DNA of 12,657 nucleotides, from NCBI GenBank assembly GCA_900766165.1, contig CAAFUK010000006.1, positions 1 to 12,657 of the forward strand, given 5' to 3'. This document shows positions 6,318-12,648 of this stretch, one piece after another. Numbering within the stretch: position 1 is the first letter of the stretch; each line of letters opens with the position of its first letter. The stretch comes from an uncultured Collinsella sp. Its GTDB lineage: Bacteria > Actinomycetota > Coriobacteriia > Coriobacteriales > Coriobacteriaceae. Below the pieces are notes generated by a model that saw nothing but the letters and a program-made list of their open reading frames with translations, made no database searches and was not told the DNA's origin. The translations under genes were made by a program, and so were the position numbers.

Positions 6318-7916
6318 ATGGATCAAAAGGCTTCCGCAAAGGTCCTCGTACTCGACTTTGGTGCGCAGTACGGTCAGCTCATTGCCCGTCGCGTCCGCGA
6401 CCTCAACGTGTATTCCGAGATCGTCCCCTGCGACATCTCGGCCGACGAGATTCGCGAGATGAACGCCTCTGCGCTCATCCTTTCCGGCGGCCCGGCCTCT
6501 GTGTATGCCGAGGACGCTCCGTCTATCGATCCCGCCATCTTTGACCTGGGCCTTCCCGTCCTGGGCTTTTGCTACGGCCATCAGATCACGGCCGTGACGC
6601 TCGGCGGCAAGGTCGGCCACTCCGAGGTGGGCGAGTACGGCCGCGCCACCATCACGCGCACGGCCGGCGCCAAGCTCTTTAACTCCACACCCATGGAGCA
6701 GACTGTGTGGATGAGCCATCGCGACGCCGTTTCCGAGGTGCCCGAGGGCTTTACCGTTACCGCCAGCACCGACGTGTGCCCGGTTGCTGCCATGGAGTGC
6801 CCCGAGCGCAAGATCTTCACCACGCAGTTCCACCCCGAGGTCAAGCACTCCGAGTACGGTCAGCAGCTGCTGAGCAACTTCCTGTTTGAGATCTGCGGCC
6901 TGGAGCCCAACTGGAGCATGGACAACCTGGTCGAGACCATGACGGCCGAGTTCCGCGAGAAGGTCGGCAACGACCGCGTGATTCTGGCCCTGTCCGGCGG
7001 CGTCGACTCCTCCGTCGTGGCTGCGCTGGGTGCTCGTGCCGTGGGCAAGCAGATGACCTGCGTGTTCATCAACCACGGCCTGCTGCGCAAGGGCGAGCCC
7101 GAGCAGGTGGAGGAGGTCTTCACCAAGCAGTTCAACGTCGACTTTATCCACGTTCACGCCGAGGACCGTTATGCCGAGCTTCTGGCCGGTGTGACCGAGC
7201 CCGAGGAGAAGCGCCGCATCATCGGCACGCAGTTCTGGAAAGAGTTCTTCGCCGTGGCGCAGCAGCTCGAGACCGATGGCAAGCCGGTCAAGTACCTGGC
7301 TCAGGGCACCATCTACCCCGACATCATCGAGTCCGGCGCTCGCAAGACGGGCGGCAAGACGGCCACCATCAAGAGCCACCACAACCTGATCCCGTTCCCC
7401 GAGGGCGTGCACTTCGACCTCATCGAGCCGCTCGATCATTTCTTTAAGGACGAGGTCCGTGCACTTGGTCTGGCGCTCGGCCTGCCGGGTCACATCGTGT
7501 TCCGCCAGCCTTTCCCGGGCCCGGGTCTGGCCATCCGCATCATCGGTGCGGTCGACAAGGAGAAACTCGAGATCCTCAAGAACGCCGACGCTATCGTGCG
7601 CGAGGAGCTCGACGCCTACAACCAGCGCCTGTTTGAGCAGACCGGCGAGCGCAACTCCGAGCACAGCTGCTGGCAGTACTTTGCGGTCCTGCCCGACATT
7701 AAGTCCGTCGGCGTCATGGGCGACGAGCGCACCTACCAGCGCCCGATTATCCTGCGTGCCGTCGAGTCCAGCGATGCCATGACCGCCGACTGGGCCAAGC
7801 TGCCCTACGACGTGCTGGCCCGCATCTCCGGCCGCATCGTTGCCGAGGTTCCCGGAGCCAACCGCGTGTGCTACGACATTACGTCCAAGCCGCCCGCGAC
7901 CATCGAGTGGGAGTAG
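6318..7916 (+). CDS. guaA: GMP synthase (glutamine-hydrolysing)
   Basis: Converts XMP, glutamine and ATP to GMP in the last step of de novo guanine nucleotide synthesis. The ATG at 6318 follows AGAGGGGG by 4-5 bp; an in-frame GTG at 6282 adds 12 residues with no support. At 532 residues it is the usual length. The N-terminal class I glutamine amidotransferase domain (about 8-195) has GFCYGHQ with nucleophile C85, and FHPEV with H172 and E174. The ATP-pyrophosphatase domain carries the PP-loop LSGGVDSS (225-232). The dimerisation domain includes FRQPFPGPGLAIRIIG (395-410) and ends in the diagnostic ITSKPPATIEWE. All catalytic residues are intact. It appears monocistronic, with a strong hairpin 34 bp after its stop. 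Confidence 0.98.
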   Translation: MDQKASAKVLVLDFGAQYGQLIARRVRDLNVYSEIVPCDISADEIREMNASALILSGGPASVYAEDAPSIDPAIFDLGLPVLGFCYGHQITAVTLGGKVGHSEVGEYGRATITRTAGAKLFNSTPMEQTVWMSHRDAVSEVPEGFTVTASTDVCPVAAMECPERKIFTTQFHPEVKHSEYGQQLLSNFLFEICGLEPNWSMDNLVETMTAEFREKVGNDRVILALSGGVDSSVVAALGARAVGKQMTCVFINHGLLRKGEPEQVEEVFTKQFNVDFIHVHAEDRYAELLAGVTEPEEKRRIIGTQFWKEFFAVAQQLETDGKPVKYLAQGTIYPDIIESGARKTGGKTATIKSHHNLIPFPEGVHFDLIEPLDHFFKDEVRALGLALGLPGHIVFRQPFPGPGLAIRIIGAVDKEKLEILKNADAIVREELDAYNQRLFEQTGERNSEHSCWQYFAVLPDIKSVGVMGDERTYQRPIILRAVESSDAMTADWAKLPYDVLARISGRIVAEVPGANRVCYDITSKPPATIEWE

Positions 7917-7934
7917 AACAGACGTTCGATTCTA

Positions 7935-7943
7935 TGCTATAGT
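7935..7943 (+). promoter_or_regulatory. Extended -10 promoter-like element (TGCTATAGT)
   Basis: TG-n-TATAGT fits an extended -10 box and lies 19 bp after the guaA stop, with no clear -35. Transcription would begin near 7950, exactly at the foot of the hairpin at 7950-7985. It might serve a short structured RNA or the old promoter of the broken gene downstream. Confidence 0.35.
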
Positions 7944-7949
7944 GTTTGC

Positions 7950-7985
7950 CAATGGGCGCGGCCTCTTCCGAAGCCGCGCCCATTG
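7950..7985 (+). terminator. Strong 13-bp-stem hairpin after guaA
   Basis: CAATGGGCGCGGC (7950-7962) pairs perfectly with GCCGCGCCCATTG (7973-7985) around a 10-nt loop. Its place after guaA suggests a transcript end in either direction. No T-run follows, so it may act as an atypical terminator or an mRNA 3'-end stabiliser. Confidence 0.6.
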
Positions 7986-8171
7986 CTATACGGGCCTTAC
8001 GATGACGAGTTGACGATCATAGGCGCCATGCGTGCATTTGCGGCGGAACGGGGATATGCGCCCGACTTCTCCGAATCCCGCCTCTGTCACGAGATTTACC
8101 TCTCCGACCCGCGCAAGTACGCGCCGGAGAAGCTCAAGACCGTGATTCGCCATCCCATCAAGCCGATTTAG
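7983..8171 (+). pseudogene. GyrI-like small-molecule-binding protein, C-terminal remnant
   Basis: The 62-codon frame ends a domain rather than being one. GPYDDE, the segment MRAFAAERGYAPDFSESRL, and the block HEIYLSDPRKYAPEKLKTVIRHP match the C-terminal third of GyrI-like (AraC effector-binding/SOUL-fold) proteins, which usually run 150-210 residues. The only start in frame is a TTG at 7983 inside the right arm of the preceding hairpin, with no RBS, and everything upstream in frame is hairpin sequence, so the N-terminal two thirds are gone. Intact relatives bind small hydrophobic ligands, alone or fused to HTH domains. This copy is most likely a deletion relic marking a rearranged boundary between core genes and accessory DNA. 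The remaining frame shows no internal stops, so the loss may be recent. Confidence 0.7.
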
Positions 8172-8230
8172 CGAAACGAGCGCCGCCGTGCGGTCCGGCT
8201 TTTGGGGTTTATCAATTGGTAGTCCGCGTC

Positions 8231-8283
8231 GATCGAGCAAGCTGCCCTGCCTCTCGGCAGGTGCGTAATCCCCTTGGTCGATC
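8231..8283. repeat. Nested inverted repeats in the gap before the ATPase
   Basis: The outer arms GATCGAGCAAG (8231-8241) and CTTGGTCGATC (8273-8283) are complementary at 10 of 11 positions. Inside them CCTGCC (8246-8251) and GGCAGG (8256-8261) pair around a TCTC loop. The 8172-8372 gap otherwise holds no credible gene. This could be a structured RNA, a cruciform protein site, or part of an integration boundary. Confidence 0.5.
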
Positions 8284-8331
8284 CGTCTCGAGGTGCGCTC
8301 TTTGCTCATCTTGTGGCGTGGAGTTACGATA

Positions 8332-8366
8332 CTCCTAAAAGTGTAACCAGATTCGAGTTTTAGGAG
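8332..8366 (+). promoter_or_regulatory. Inverted repeat containing the ATPase ribosome binding site
   Basis: CTCCTAAAA (8332-8340) and TTTTAGGAG (8358-8366) form a perfect 9-bp inverted repeat 17 bp apart. The right arm contains the AGGAG Shine-Dalgarno sequence of the ATPase start at 8373. A possible promoter (TTGCTC 8302-8307, TACGAT 8325-8330, 17-bp spacer) would start transcripts at the left arm, so the repeat may fold and hide the RBS, or act as an operator. A second repeat, GTTAC/GTAAC (8323-8327, 8343-8347), overlaps it. Confidence 0.5.
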
Positions 8367-8372
8367 CAGCTT

Positions 8373-9638
8373 TTGAAGGGTAGCAGACTCAGGAACCGCG
8401 ATAGATACCTCGAGGAGGCGATGCTCTTCCGTGACACCGACCTCATCAAGGTGATCACGGGCGTGCGCAGGTGCGGCAAGTCGAGCCTTCTCGATCTAAT
8501 TAGGATGGCCATCGAGTCTGAAGGAGTCGCTGGCCGCGGCTTTGTGAGCGTCAACCTGGAAAGCAAGGGTACGGGCATCAAGACGGAGGACCAGCTTTAT
8601 GATTACGTTCGCGGGCGCCTGTCGGACAAGGGTCGCACCTACGTTTTCATAGACGAGCCCCAGAGAATCGATGGCTGGCAGGATGCGGTCAACGCAATGA
8701 GGGTCGACTTCGATTGCGACATCTACCTCACGGGCTCGAATGCGTATCTTCTCTCGAGCGAGCTGGCCACCTATCTCTCCGGGCGCTACGTAGAGGTAAA
8801 GATGCTGCCCCTGTCCTTCTCCGAGTTCGCCGACTTCTGCGGAATCGAGTTCGTATCGGGAACTTCGGTGGCTCTCACTCCCGAGGGGGATCCCGTTCTC
8901 TTCGATGACATGCTTACTCGTTACCTTGAGTATGGGGGCATGCCAGCCATCGCATCCCTCTCGACGACCCAGGCGCAGCACTCGGCGTACATGTCCGGCG
9001 TCTACGAAGCCATCGCCGTGCGTGATATTGTCAACCGTGAGCGCGGGAAGGGCAAAAGTGCGGTGACTGACCCTTCCCTGCTGCGCCATGTGGCCGAATT
9101 CCTGGCGGACAACATCGGCAACGAGTGCTCGTCGAGTCGAATCGCCGGCGCGTTAACTTCTGCGGGGCCGAAGACCACGAACAAGACCGTTTCCTCGTAT
9201 GTGGGTGCGCTTGAGGAGGCCTTCCTGTTCTATCGTGCCACGCGTTACGATTTGCACGGCAAGGCGCTCCTCAAGACGAACCCAAAGGAGTACATCGTCG
9301 ACACCGGCTTCAGGACCTGGATGGCCGGCTATAGGGTCACGGATACTGGCCGCCTGTTCGAGAACGCCGTGTATCTCCAGCTGCTCTACGAAGGATGGAG
9401 CGTGCATGTGGGCAAGCTCTATGGCAAGGAAGTCGACTTCGTTGCGACGAAGGACGGGCGCGTGCTCTACGTGCAGGCGACTGACGAGATGTTCGCAAGC
9501 GAGACCAGGGAGCGAGAGATCGCCCCTCTGAAGTCGATACGAGACAACCACGAGAAGATCGTGGTCGTGAGGCAGGGTTCCTACGACACGGATATCGACG
9601 GCATCCGCATCGTGAGCGCGAGGGACTTTTTCCTCTAG
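8373..9638 (+). CDS. AAA_14/DUF4143-type ATP-binding protein
   Basis: A 421-residue P-loop ATPase of the large bacterial and archaeal AAA_14 plus DUF4143 family; its cellular role is not established. The start is TTG at 8373, supported by AGGAG 6 bp upstream and the typical family opening (DRYLEEAMLFRDTDLIKVITGVRRCGKSSLL). The Walker A motif is GVRRCGKSS (30-38), Walker B YVFIDE (90-95), and a sensor-like YLTGSN is at 118-123. From about 200 the DUF4143 half shows the family blocks YIVDTGFR (307-314), GRLFENAVYLQLL (326-338) and KEVDFV (352-357). LYVQAT (365-370) sits where related folds have a nuclease ExK, so it is probably not an active nuclease. Arginine is often AGG/AGA, unlike ychF or guaA, which points to transfer. 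It lies 89 bp before the DUF4365-like gene on the same strand. Confidence 0.9.
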   Translation: MKGSRLRNRDRYLEEAMLFRDTDLIKVITGVRRCGKSSLLDLIRMAIESEGVAGRGFVSVNLESKGTGIKTEDQLYDYVRGRLSDKGRTYVFIDEPQRIDGWQDAVNAMRVDFDCDIYLTGSNAYLLSSELATYLSGRYVEVKMLPLSFSEFADFCGIEFVSGTSVALTPEGDPVLFDDMLTRYLEYGGMPAIASLSTTQAQHSAYMSGVYEAIAVRDIVNRERGKGKSAVTDPSLLRHVAEFLADNIGNECSSSRIAGALTSAGPKTTNKTVSSYVGALEEAFLFYRATRYDLHGKALLKTNPKEYIVDTGFRTWMAGYRVTDTGRLFENAVYLQLLYEGWSVHVGKLYGKEVDFVATKDGRVLYVQATDEMFASETREREIAPLKSIRDNHEKIVVVRQGSYDTDIDGIRIVSARDFFL

Positions 9639-9727
9639 GGCCATGCGATTCATCGCGAGGCAGTTAGGTCAAGTGAGAAACATGCCTGACATCGGTTTGC
9701 TGACGATCTAAAACAGTAAGGAGAAGC

Positions 9728-11476
9728 TTGGACAATCGCAAAATCGAGCAGAACGCGGTCAATGCTGTCAAGCAGGCTTTCGGCGATGTCGCTTGCGTCT
9801 ATGCGTATATAGATGAGAACGACAAGACCGAATGCACCGACGGGCACCTGCAAGTCTACTCGTCTTCTTCCTTCACGATTGAGACCGTTGAAGGCCAGTT
9901 GCCGCTTCAGGTCAAGGGGACCACTTCGAAAAGAAAATCGGACCGACCTAAGCGGCAAGTTCGAGTTTCAGACCTCAAGCACTATCTCAACATTGCTGGA
10001 GGCTGCATCTATTTTTACGTCTACTGTGGGAGCGAGGCTCGTTCAGCGGAGGTTTTCTACAGACTTTTGCTTCCCTATGACCTAAAGAAGATTCTGGCCG
10101 ATATTCCGGAGCAACAAGAGCGCATCTCTTTGCGTTTCGACCGGCTTCCATCAGACGCGGCGGAATTGACGCGGCTTGTCAGAAGGGCGGTCAAGGACAG
10201 AGCAAAGCAGCGAGCAGTCGCTGGCATCGCCCCCAAGACAATCGAGGAATTTAAGGACGCCGGCCTTTGCTTTGATGAGTGCGAGTTTGGAATCGAGCTG
10301 CTCGAGGGCGAGTCGCCCGCAAGCTTGGCTCCATACAGGAACGGGCTGTATATCTACGGGAAGAGCCCCTGGGGAGAGCTGTATCCCTTGAATAAGCTTG
10401 AAAACATAGTTGGCGTCGCGATTGGGTCTCGGCATGACGTCAGCTCTGGTGATGTTTCCCTAAATGCGGTGGTCATGGCCGGAGAAAATGAGAATGGCGA
10501 GCACGTTTTCTTCAGGGGTTTCGACATATGCCTCTCCACCAACATAATCACCCTCAGCGAGACCGGAACTCTTGTCGAGCGCATGGAAGAGTTGGCCTTC
10601 ATGCGCGCATTGATGCAAACCGGTACGCTTTCCATAGACGGAAGCGGCTTTGCTCGCGGGTGCAAGTTGAGCGGAGGCGACCTCGACGCCCTTGAGAGTC
10701 GATTGCAGTCGCTGGAGATTATCAAGCGGGTTGTCGACGCTCTTCATTACAAGCCAGAGCTCGACATCAGTGCGTTGACCACTCAGGATTTAAGAAACAT
10801 CGAGACAATTTACAAGGGATTGGTTGAGAACGCACCCCTCCACTACAAGAATCGGCAAAACGGATTCGGATATATCAATCTGGGGAACCATCCGATTAAG
10901 CTCGTGTTTTACCAAGTATCTGAAGATATGTACCGAATGGTCGATGGGCTTCGACTGGATGACCTGACGGTCTCGGTGTTCTTCCGGGGCGAGGGGGATG
11001 CCCCCGTAGTCGTCGCGCCTCTGTTCGTCCAAACGATGCAGGACTATATGAGGCTTGCCAATATCGATGCCGAGGTGTTTGCCGCTACGTTGAAGCAGTA
11101 TCCAGTCACCGAAGTTAGCTCTGCCTACGTCAACGACAAGATGCTTGAAATGCTATCAGCCTACGATCAAGATGCGTGCTGTAAGGAAGAGTTGCTGAAA
11201 TGCTGCGAGATGACCGTAGACGCCCTGGAAGCTTTTGCGGATCGAGAGGCAACCCTGATAAATCGATATCAAATTGCCGCTCGAAAGCGAGATCTTACTA
11301 GCGAGGAGAAATCTGAGTTAATGGCAATCCAGCTGAATTCAGATAGTGCGCTGTCGAAAGCATGCGCAGCAGCCTTGCGCGGAGACTCGGACATGGCCTC
11401 TGCGCTCAGAGCGTCACTTGACGAAGAGGCACGAACGACGCTCGGCTCATGGCCGATCGGCCGTTTCTTCGCATAA
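9728..11476 (+). CDS. DUF4365-like (PD-(D/E)xK-type) large protein
   Basis: A 582-residue soluble protein. The start is TTG at 9728 with AAGGAG ending 4 bp upstream. Residues 5-105 resemble DUF4365, a nuclease-like fold: an N-terminal helix with E7, then TDGHLQV (37-43) with D38, then LPLQVKGT (58-65), where Q61-x-K63 stands in for the usual ExK, and then YFYVYCG. D38, Q61 and K63 could form a metal-dependent nuclease site, although Q for E is a variant. Residues 110-582 match nothing I recognise. They look mixed alpha/beta up to about 460, then helical and charged (ALEAFADREATLINRY, KRDLTSEEKSELMAI). Codon use is less GC-rich, with AGG/AGA and A/T-ending codons, suggesting horizontal origin. 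It lies 28 bp before the RxxxxH protein, and the two are probably one operon. A DNA- or RNA-cutting defence effector is plausible but unproven. Confidence 0.72.
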   Translation: MDNRKIEQNAVNAVKQAFGDVACVYAYIDENDKTECTDGHLQVYSSSSFTIETVEGQLPLQVKGTTSKRKSDRPKRQVRVSDLKHYLNIAGGCIYFYVYCGSEARSAEVFYRLLLPYDLKKILADIPEQQERISLRFDRLPSDAAELTRLVRRAVKDRAKQRAVAGIAPKTIEEFKDAGLCFDECEFGIELLEGESPASLAPYRNGLYIYGKSPWGELYPLNKLENIVGVAIGSRHDVSSGDVSLNAVVMAGENENGEHVFFRGFDICLSTNIITLSETGTLVERMEELAFMRALMQTGTLSIDGSGFARGCKLSGGDLDALESRLQSLEIIKRVVDALHYKPELDISALTTQDLRNIETIYKGLVENAPLHYKNRQNGFGYINLGNHPIKLVFYQVSEDMYRMVDGLRLDDLTVSVFFRGEGDAPVVVAPLFVQTMQDYMRLANIDAEVFAATLKQYPVTEVSSAYVNDKMLEMLSAYDQDACCKEELLKCCEMTVDALEAFADREATLINRYQIAARKRDLTSEEKSELMAIQLNSDSALSKACAAALRGDSDMASALRASLDEEARTTLGSWPIGRFFA

Positions 11477-11504
11477 GACCGCATAGACTTTTTGAGGCAT
11501 CGAA

Positions 11505-12089
11505 ATGAAGCTACTCGTCGAATCGATTAGAAATGCGGTTGAGAAAGACTGCCTTATCCCAGCCCTTATGTCTTCCCTTACCATTCCCGACGCCATGGGG
11601 CAGCTTCTTTATCCCAATCTCGTCCTTCATAACGGGAAGAGAGCGGCGGGGCGGCAGTATGTGAAGTGGTTTGATGACTGGGCGGCAAACGACTTCCTGT
11701 TTTCGGGAGACCCCTCGAACGAAGGTGAAACGGTTCCAGGTCAAATCTTTAATGGGAAGATGTGCTGGAAGCTCCGGTGCTCCCTGTTGCATTCAGGCGA
11801 CTACGATGTGTCGGTCGATGCTCCCGAGAAAGACGAGAGCTTCGACTACGACTACAAGTTCGAGCTTGTCCTCCACGGGTGCAACGCCCTCTGCTCTTCC
11901 TGGCCGTCGCCCAAGAGCGGGATGCGTGCGACTAAGGGCGTGACGTTCCGCGTTGATGCGGCGTCGCTCGCGAGCTCGCTGTGCAACGCCGCGGAGGCCT
12001 GTCTTAAAGAAACGGGCGAAACGGTCAGTTACCCCAATCTGGAGTTATTCGACGTGGCTGCATGGGCGGATAGATTCAATACTCGCTGA
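11505..12089 (+). CDS. Small protein with HEPN-like RxxxxH motif
   Basis: A 194-residue soluble protein. The ATG at 11505 has GAGG 7 bp upstream and follows the DUF4365-like gene by 28 bp, so translation is probably from a shared mRNA. The N-terminal region contains ALMSSLTIPDAMGQLLYP (20-37) and RQYVKWFDDW (50-59). The block KMCWKLRCSLLHSGD (85-99) holds R91 and H96 in an Rx4H arrangement, the spacing used by catalytic HEPN ribonuclease-like toxins (RX4-6H). A DYDYKFEL stretch follows. I recall uncharacterised small proteins with a similar 'SLTIPD ... LRCSLLH' layout in accessory regions, but cannot name a family. If it is HEPN, it would be an RNase arm or toxin paired with the nuclease-like neighbour; the helical fold is not demonstrable here. 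It could equally be a non-catalytic accessory protein. Confidence 0.68.
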   Translation: MKLLVESIRNAVEKDCLIPALMSSLTIPDAMGQLLYPNLVLHNGKRAAGRQYVKWFDDWAANDFLFSGDPSNEGETVPGQIFNGKMCWKLRCSLLHSGDYDVSVDAPEKDESFDYDYKFELVLHGCNALCSSWPSPKSGMRATKGVTFRVDAASLASSLCNAAEACLKETGETVSYPNLELFDVAAWADRFNTR

Positions 12090-12129
12090 GCCATCTCGTC
12101 AAACTCCTTGTGTGCTAAACGTTGGTGTT

Positions 12130-12203
12130 GGCGCCCCGGAAAAGGGGTGTGGCCAGCGCCTAGAATCTTCAGCTACCACGCTGAGACGATAGGAGATGAC
12201 CAC
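12130..12203 (+). promoter_or_regulatory. Structured leader with good RBS before a short ORF
   Basis: An outer stem GGCGC/GCGCC (12130-12134, 12156-12160) encloses CCC/GGG around GGAAAA. A second hairpin TCAGC-TACCAC-GCTGA (12169-12184) follows. AGGAG (12191-12195) then sits 8 bp before an ATG at 12204. The layout is that of a 5' leader or riboregulator, or of a terminator for the upstream operon. It does not match a riboswitch core I know. Confidence 0.35.
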
Positions 12204-12467
12204 ATGGACACTATGGCGCACGAGGCGCCCGCGACGCCGTTGCTTGCGTTTCGCTATCGCTGCTCGAAGCGTGTCGCTTGGGGCCCTGGCCGGAGGAGAG
12301 ACGACCGCTCCCTGCGAGACTGCGGAACCGCCTATATCCGCTTGCTGCGGGCTTGCTTGAACCAGTTCCTCTTGAAAGAACCTATACCTCCGAAGAACTT
12401 GTTGTACGTCTCACCGTTCTCCTTGGCCTCGCACTTGACCAAGGCAAGTTCGATGGTGCAGAGGTAA
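12204..12467 (+). pseudogene. Short ORF with good start, probably broken
   Basis: An 87-codon frame opens with MDTMAHEAPATPLLAF behind a well-spaced AGGAG. Third positions are G/C-rich and coding-like up to about 12380. Beyond that they lose this bias, and the frame overlaps an opposing ORF (12332-12640) with stronger coding character. A different frame (12278-12532) is also open across the same DNA. The simplest reading is the 5' part of a gene cut off where other DNA has joined, or a gene with a frameshift near 12275-12290. No domain is recognised. Confidence 0.28.
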
Positions 12468-12640
12468 TCCGCCACTTGCTCGAGGCGGTAGTCGGTCATC
12501 GAGGTCTTGCGGCGTCGGACGACCCCTTTTGAGAGGACCTTGCCCACCGAGCCGTCTCGCCCACGGAACAGAAGGAGCGCATCCTCGCGACCTTCGGCGA
12601 CCTGTGCTGCGAGATGGAGGGCTGCCCCATCGCGCAGCAC
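12332..12640 (-). CDS. Hypothetical ORF at contig edge, start uncertain
   Basis: Codon choice on this strand (TAC, CGC, CTC, GAG, AAG, TTC) is typical of genes in this organism over the whole frame, unlike the antisense frames. The most distinctive part is TDYRLEQVADYLCTIELALV and its continuation to FKRNWFKQARSKRI at the stop. I recognise no domain. The frame begins with GTG at 12640 inside an inverted repeat, next to an in-frame stop at 12653-12655 and without a convincing RBS. ATG at 12499 is an alternative start. If the terminal foldback is an artefact, the true gene runs past the contig end and this is its C-terminal part. It runs against the short plus-strand ORF, so at most one is intact. 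Confidence 0.4.
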   Translation of the reverse strand: MLRDGAALHLAAQVAEGREDALLLFRGRDGSVGKVLSKGVVRRRKTSMTDYRLEQVADYLCTIELALVKCEAKENGETYNKFFGGIGSFKRNWFKQARSKRI

Positions 12641-12648
12641 AGGTCGCC
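12596..12648. repeat. 16-bp-arm foldback at the contig end
   Basis: GGCGACCTGTGCTGCG (12596-12611) is repeated as its exact reverse complement at 12633-12648. Inside the 21-nt gap GATGG (12613-12617) pairs with CCATC (12627-12631), so nearly the whole 53 nt folds on itself. Both strands therefore encode a similar peptide (GDLCC...QHRSP). It ends 9 bp from the contig end and may be natural or an assembly or library artefact. Confidence 0.75.

Noticed and set aside
6270..7664. 464-aa minus-strand ORF opposite guaA
   Set aside because: Mirror of guaA codon bias, with repetitive Leu/Gly/Asp composition and no independent support.
8210..8300. Possible tRNA, from a CAATTGGTAG D-loop-like string and a GGTCGATCC T-loop-like string
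   Set aside because: No acceptor or anticodon stem can be drawn around them and the T-arm lacks TTCGA; the resemblance is coincidental.
7986..8309. 107-aa minus-strand ORF covering the GyrI-like remnant
   Set aside because: The plus strand has clear homology (EIYLSDPRK block); the minus frame has none and runs through the hairpin arm.
9365..9485. Active nuclease site in the DUF4143 half of the ATPase
   Set aside because: VDFV is present but the position of the catalytic ExK reads VQAT, as in many DUF4143 proteins, so catalysis is unlikely.
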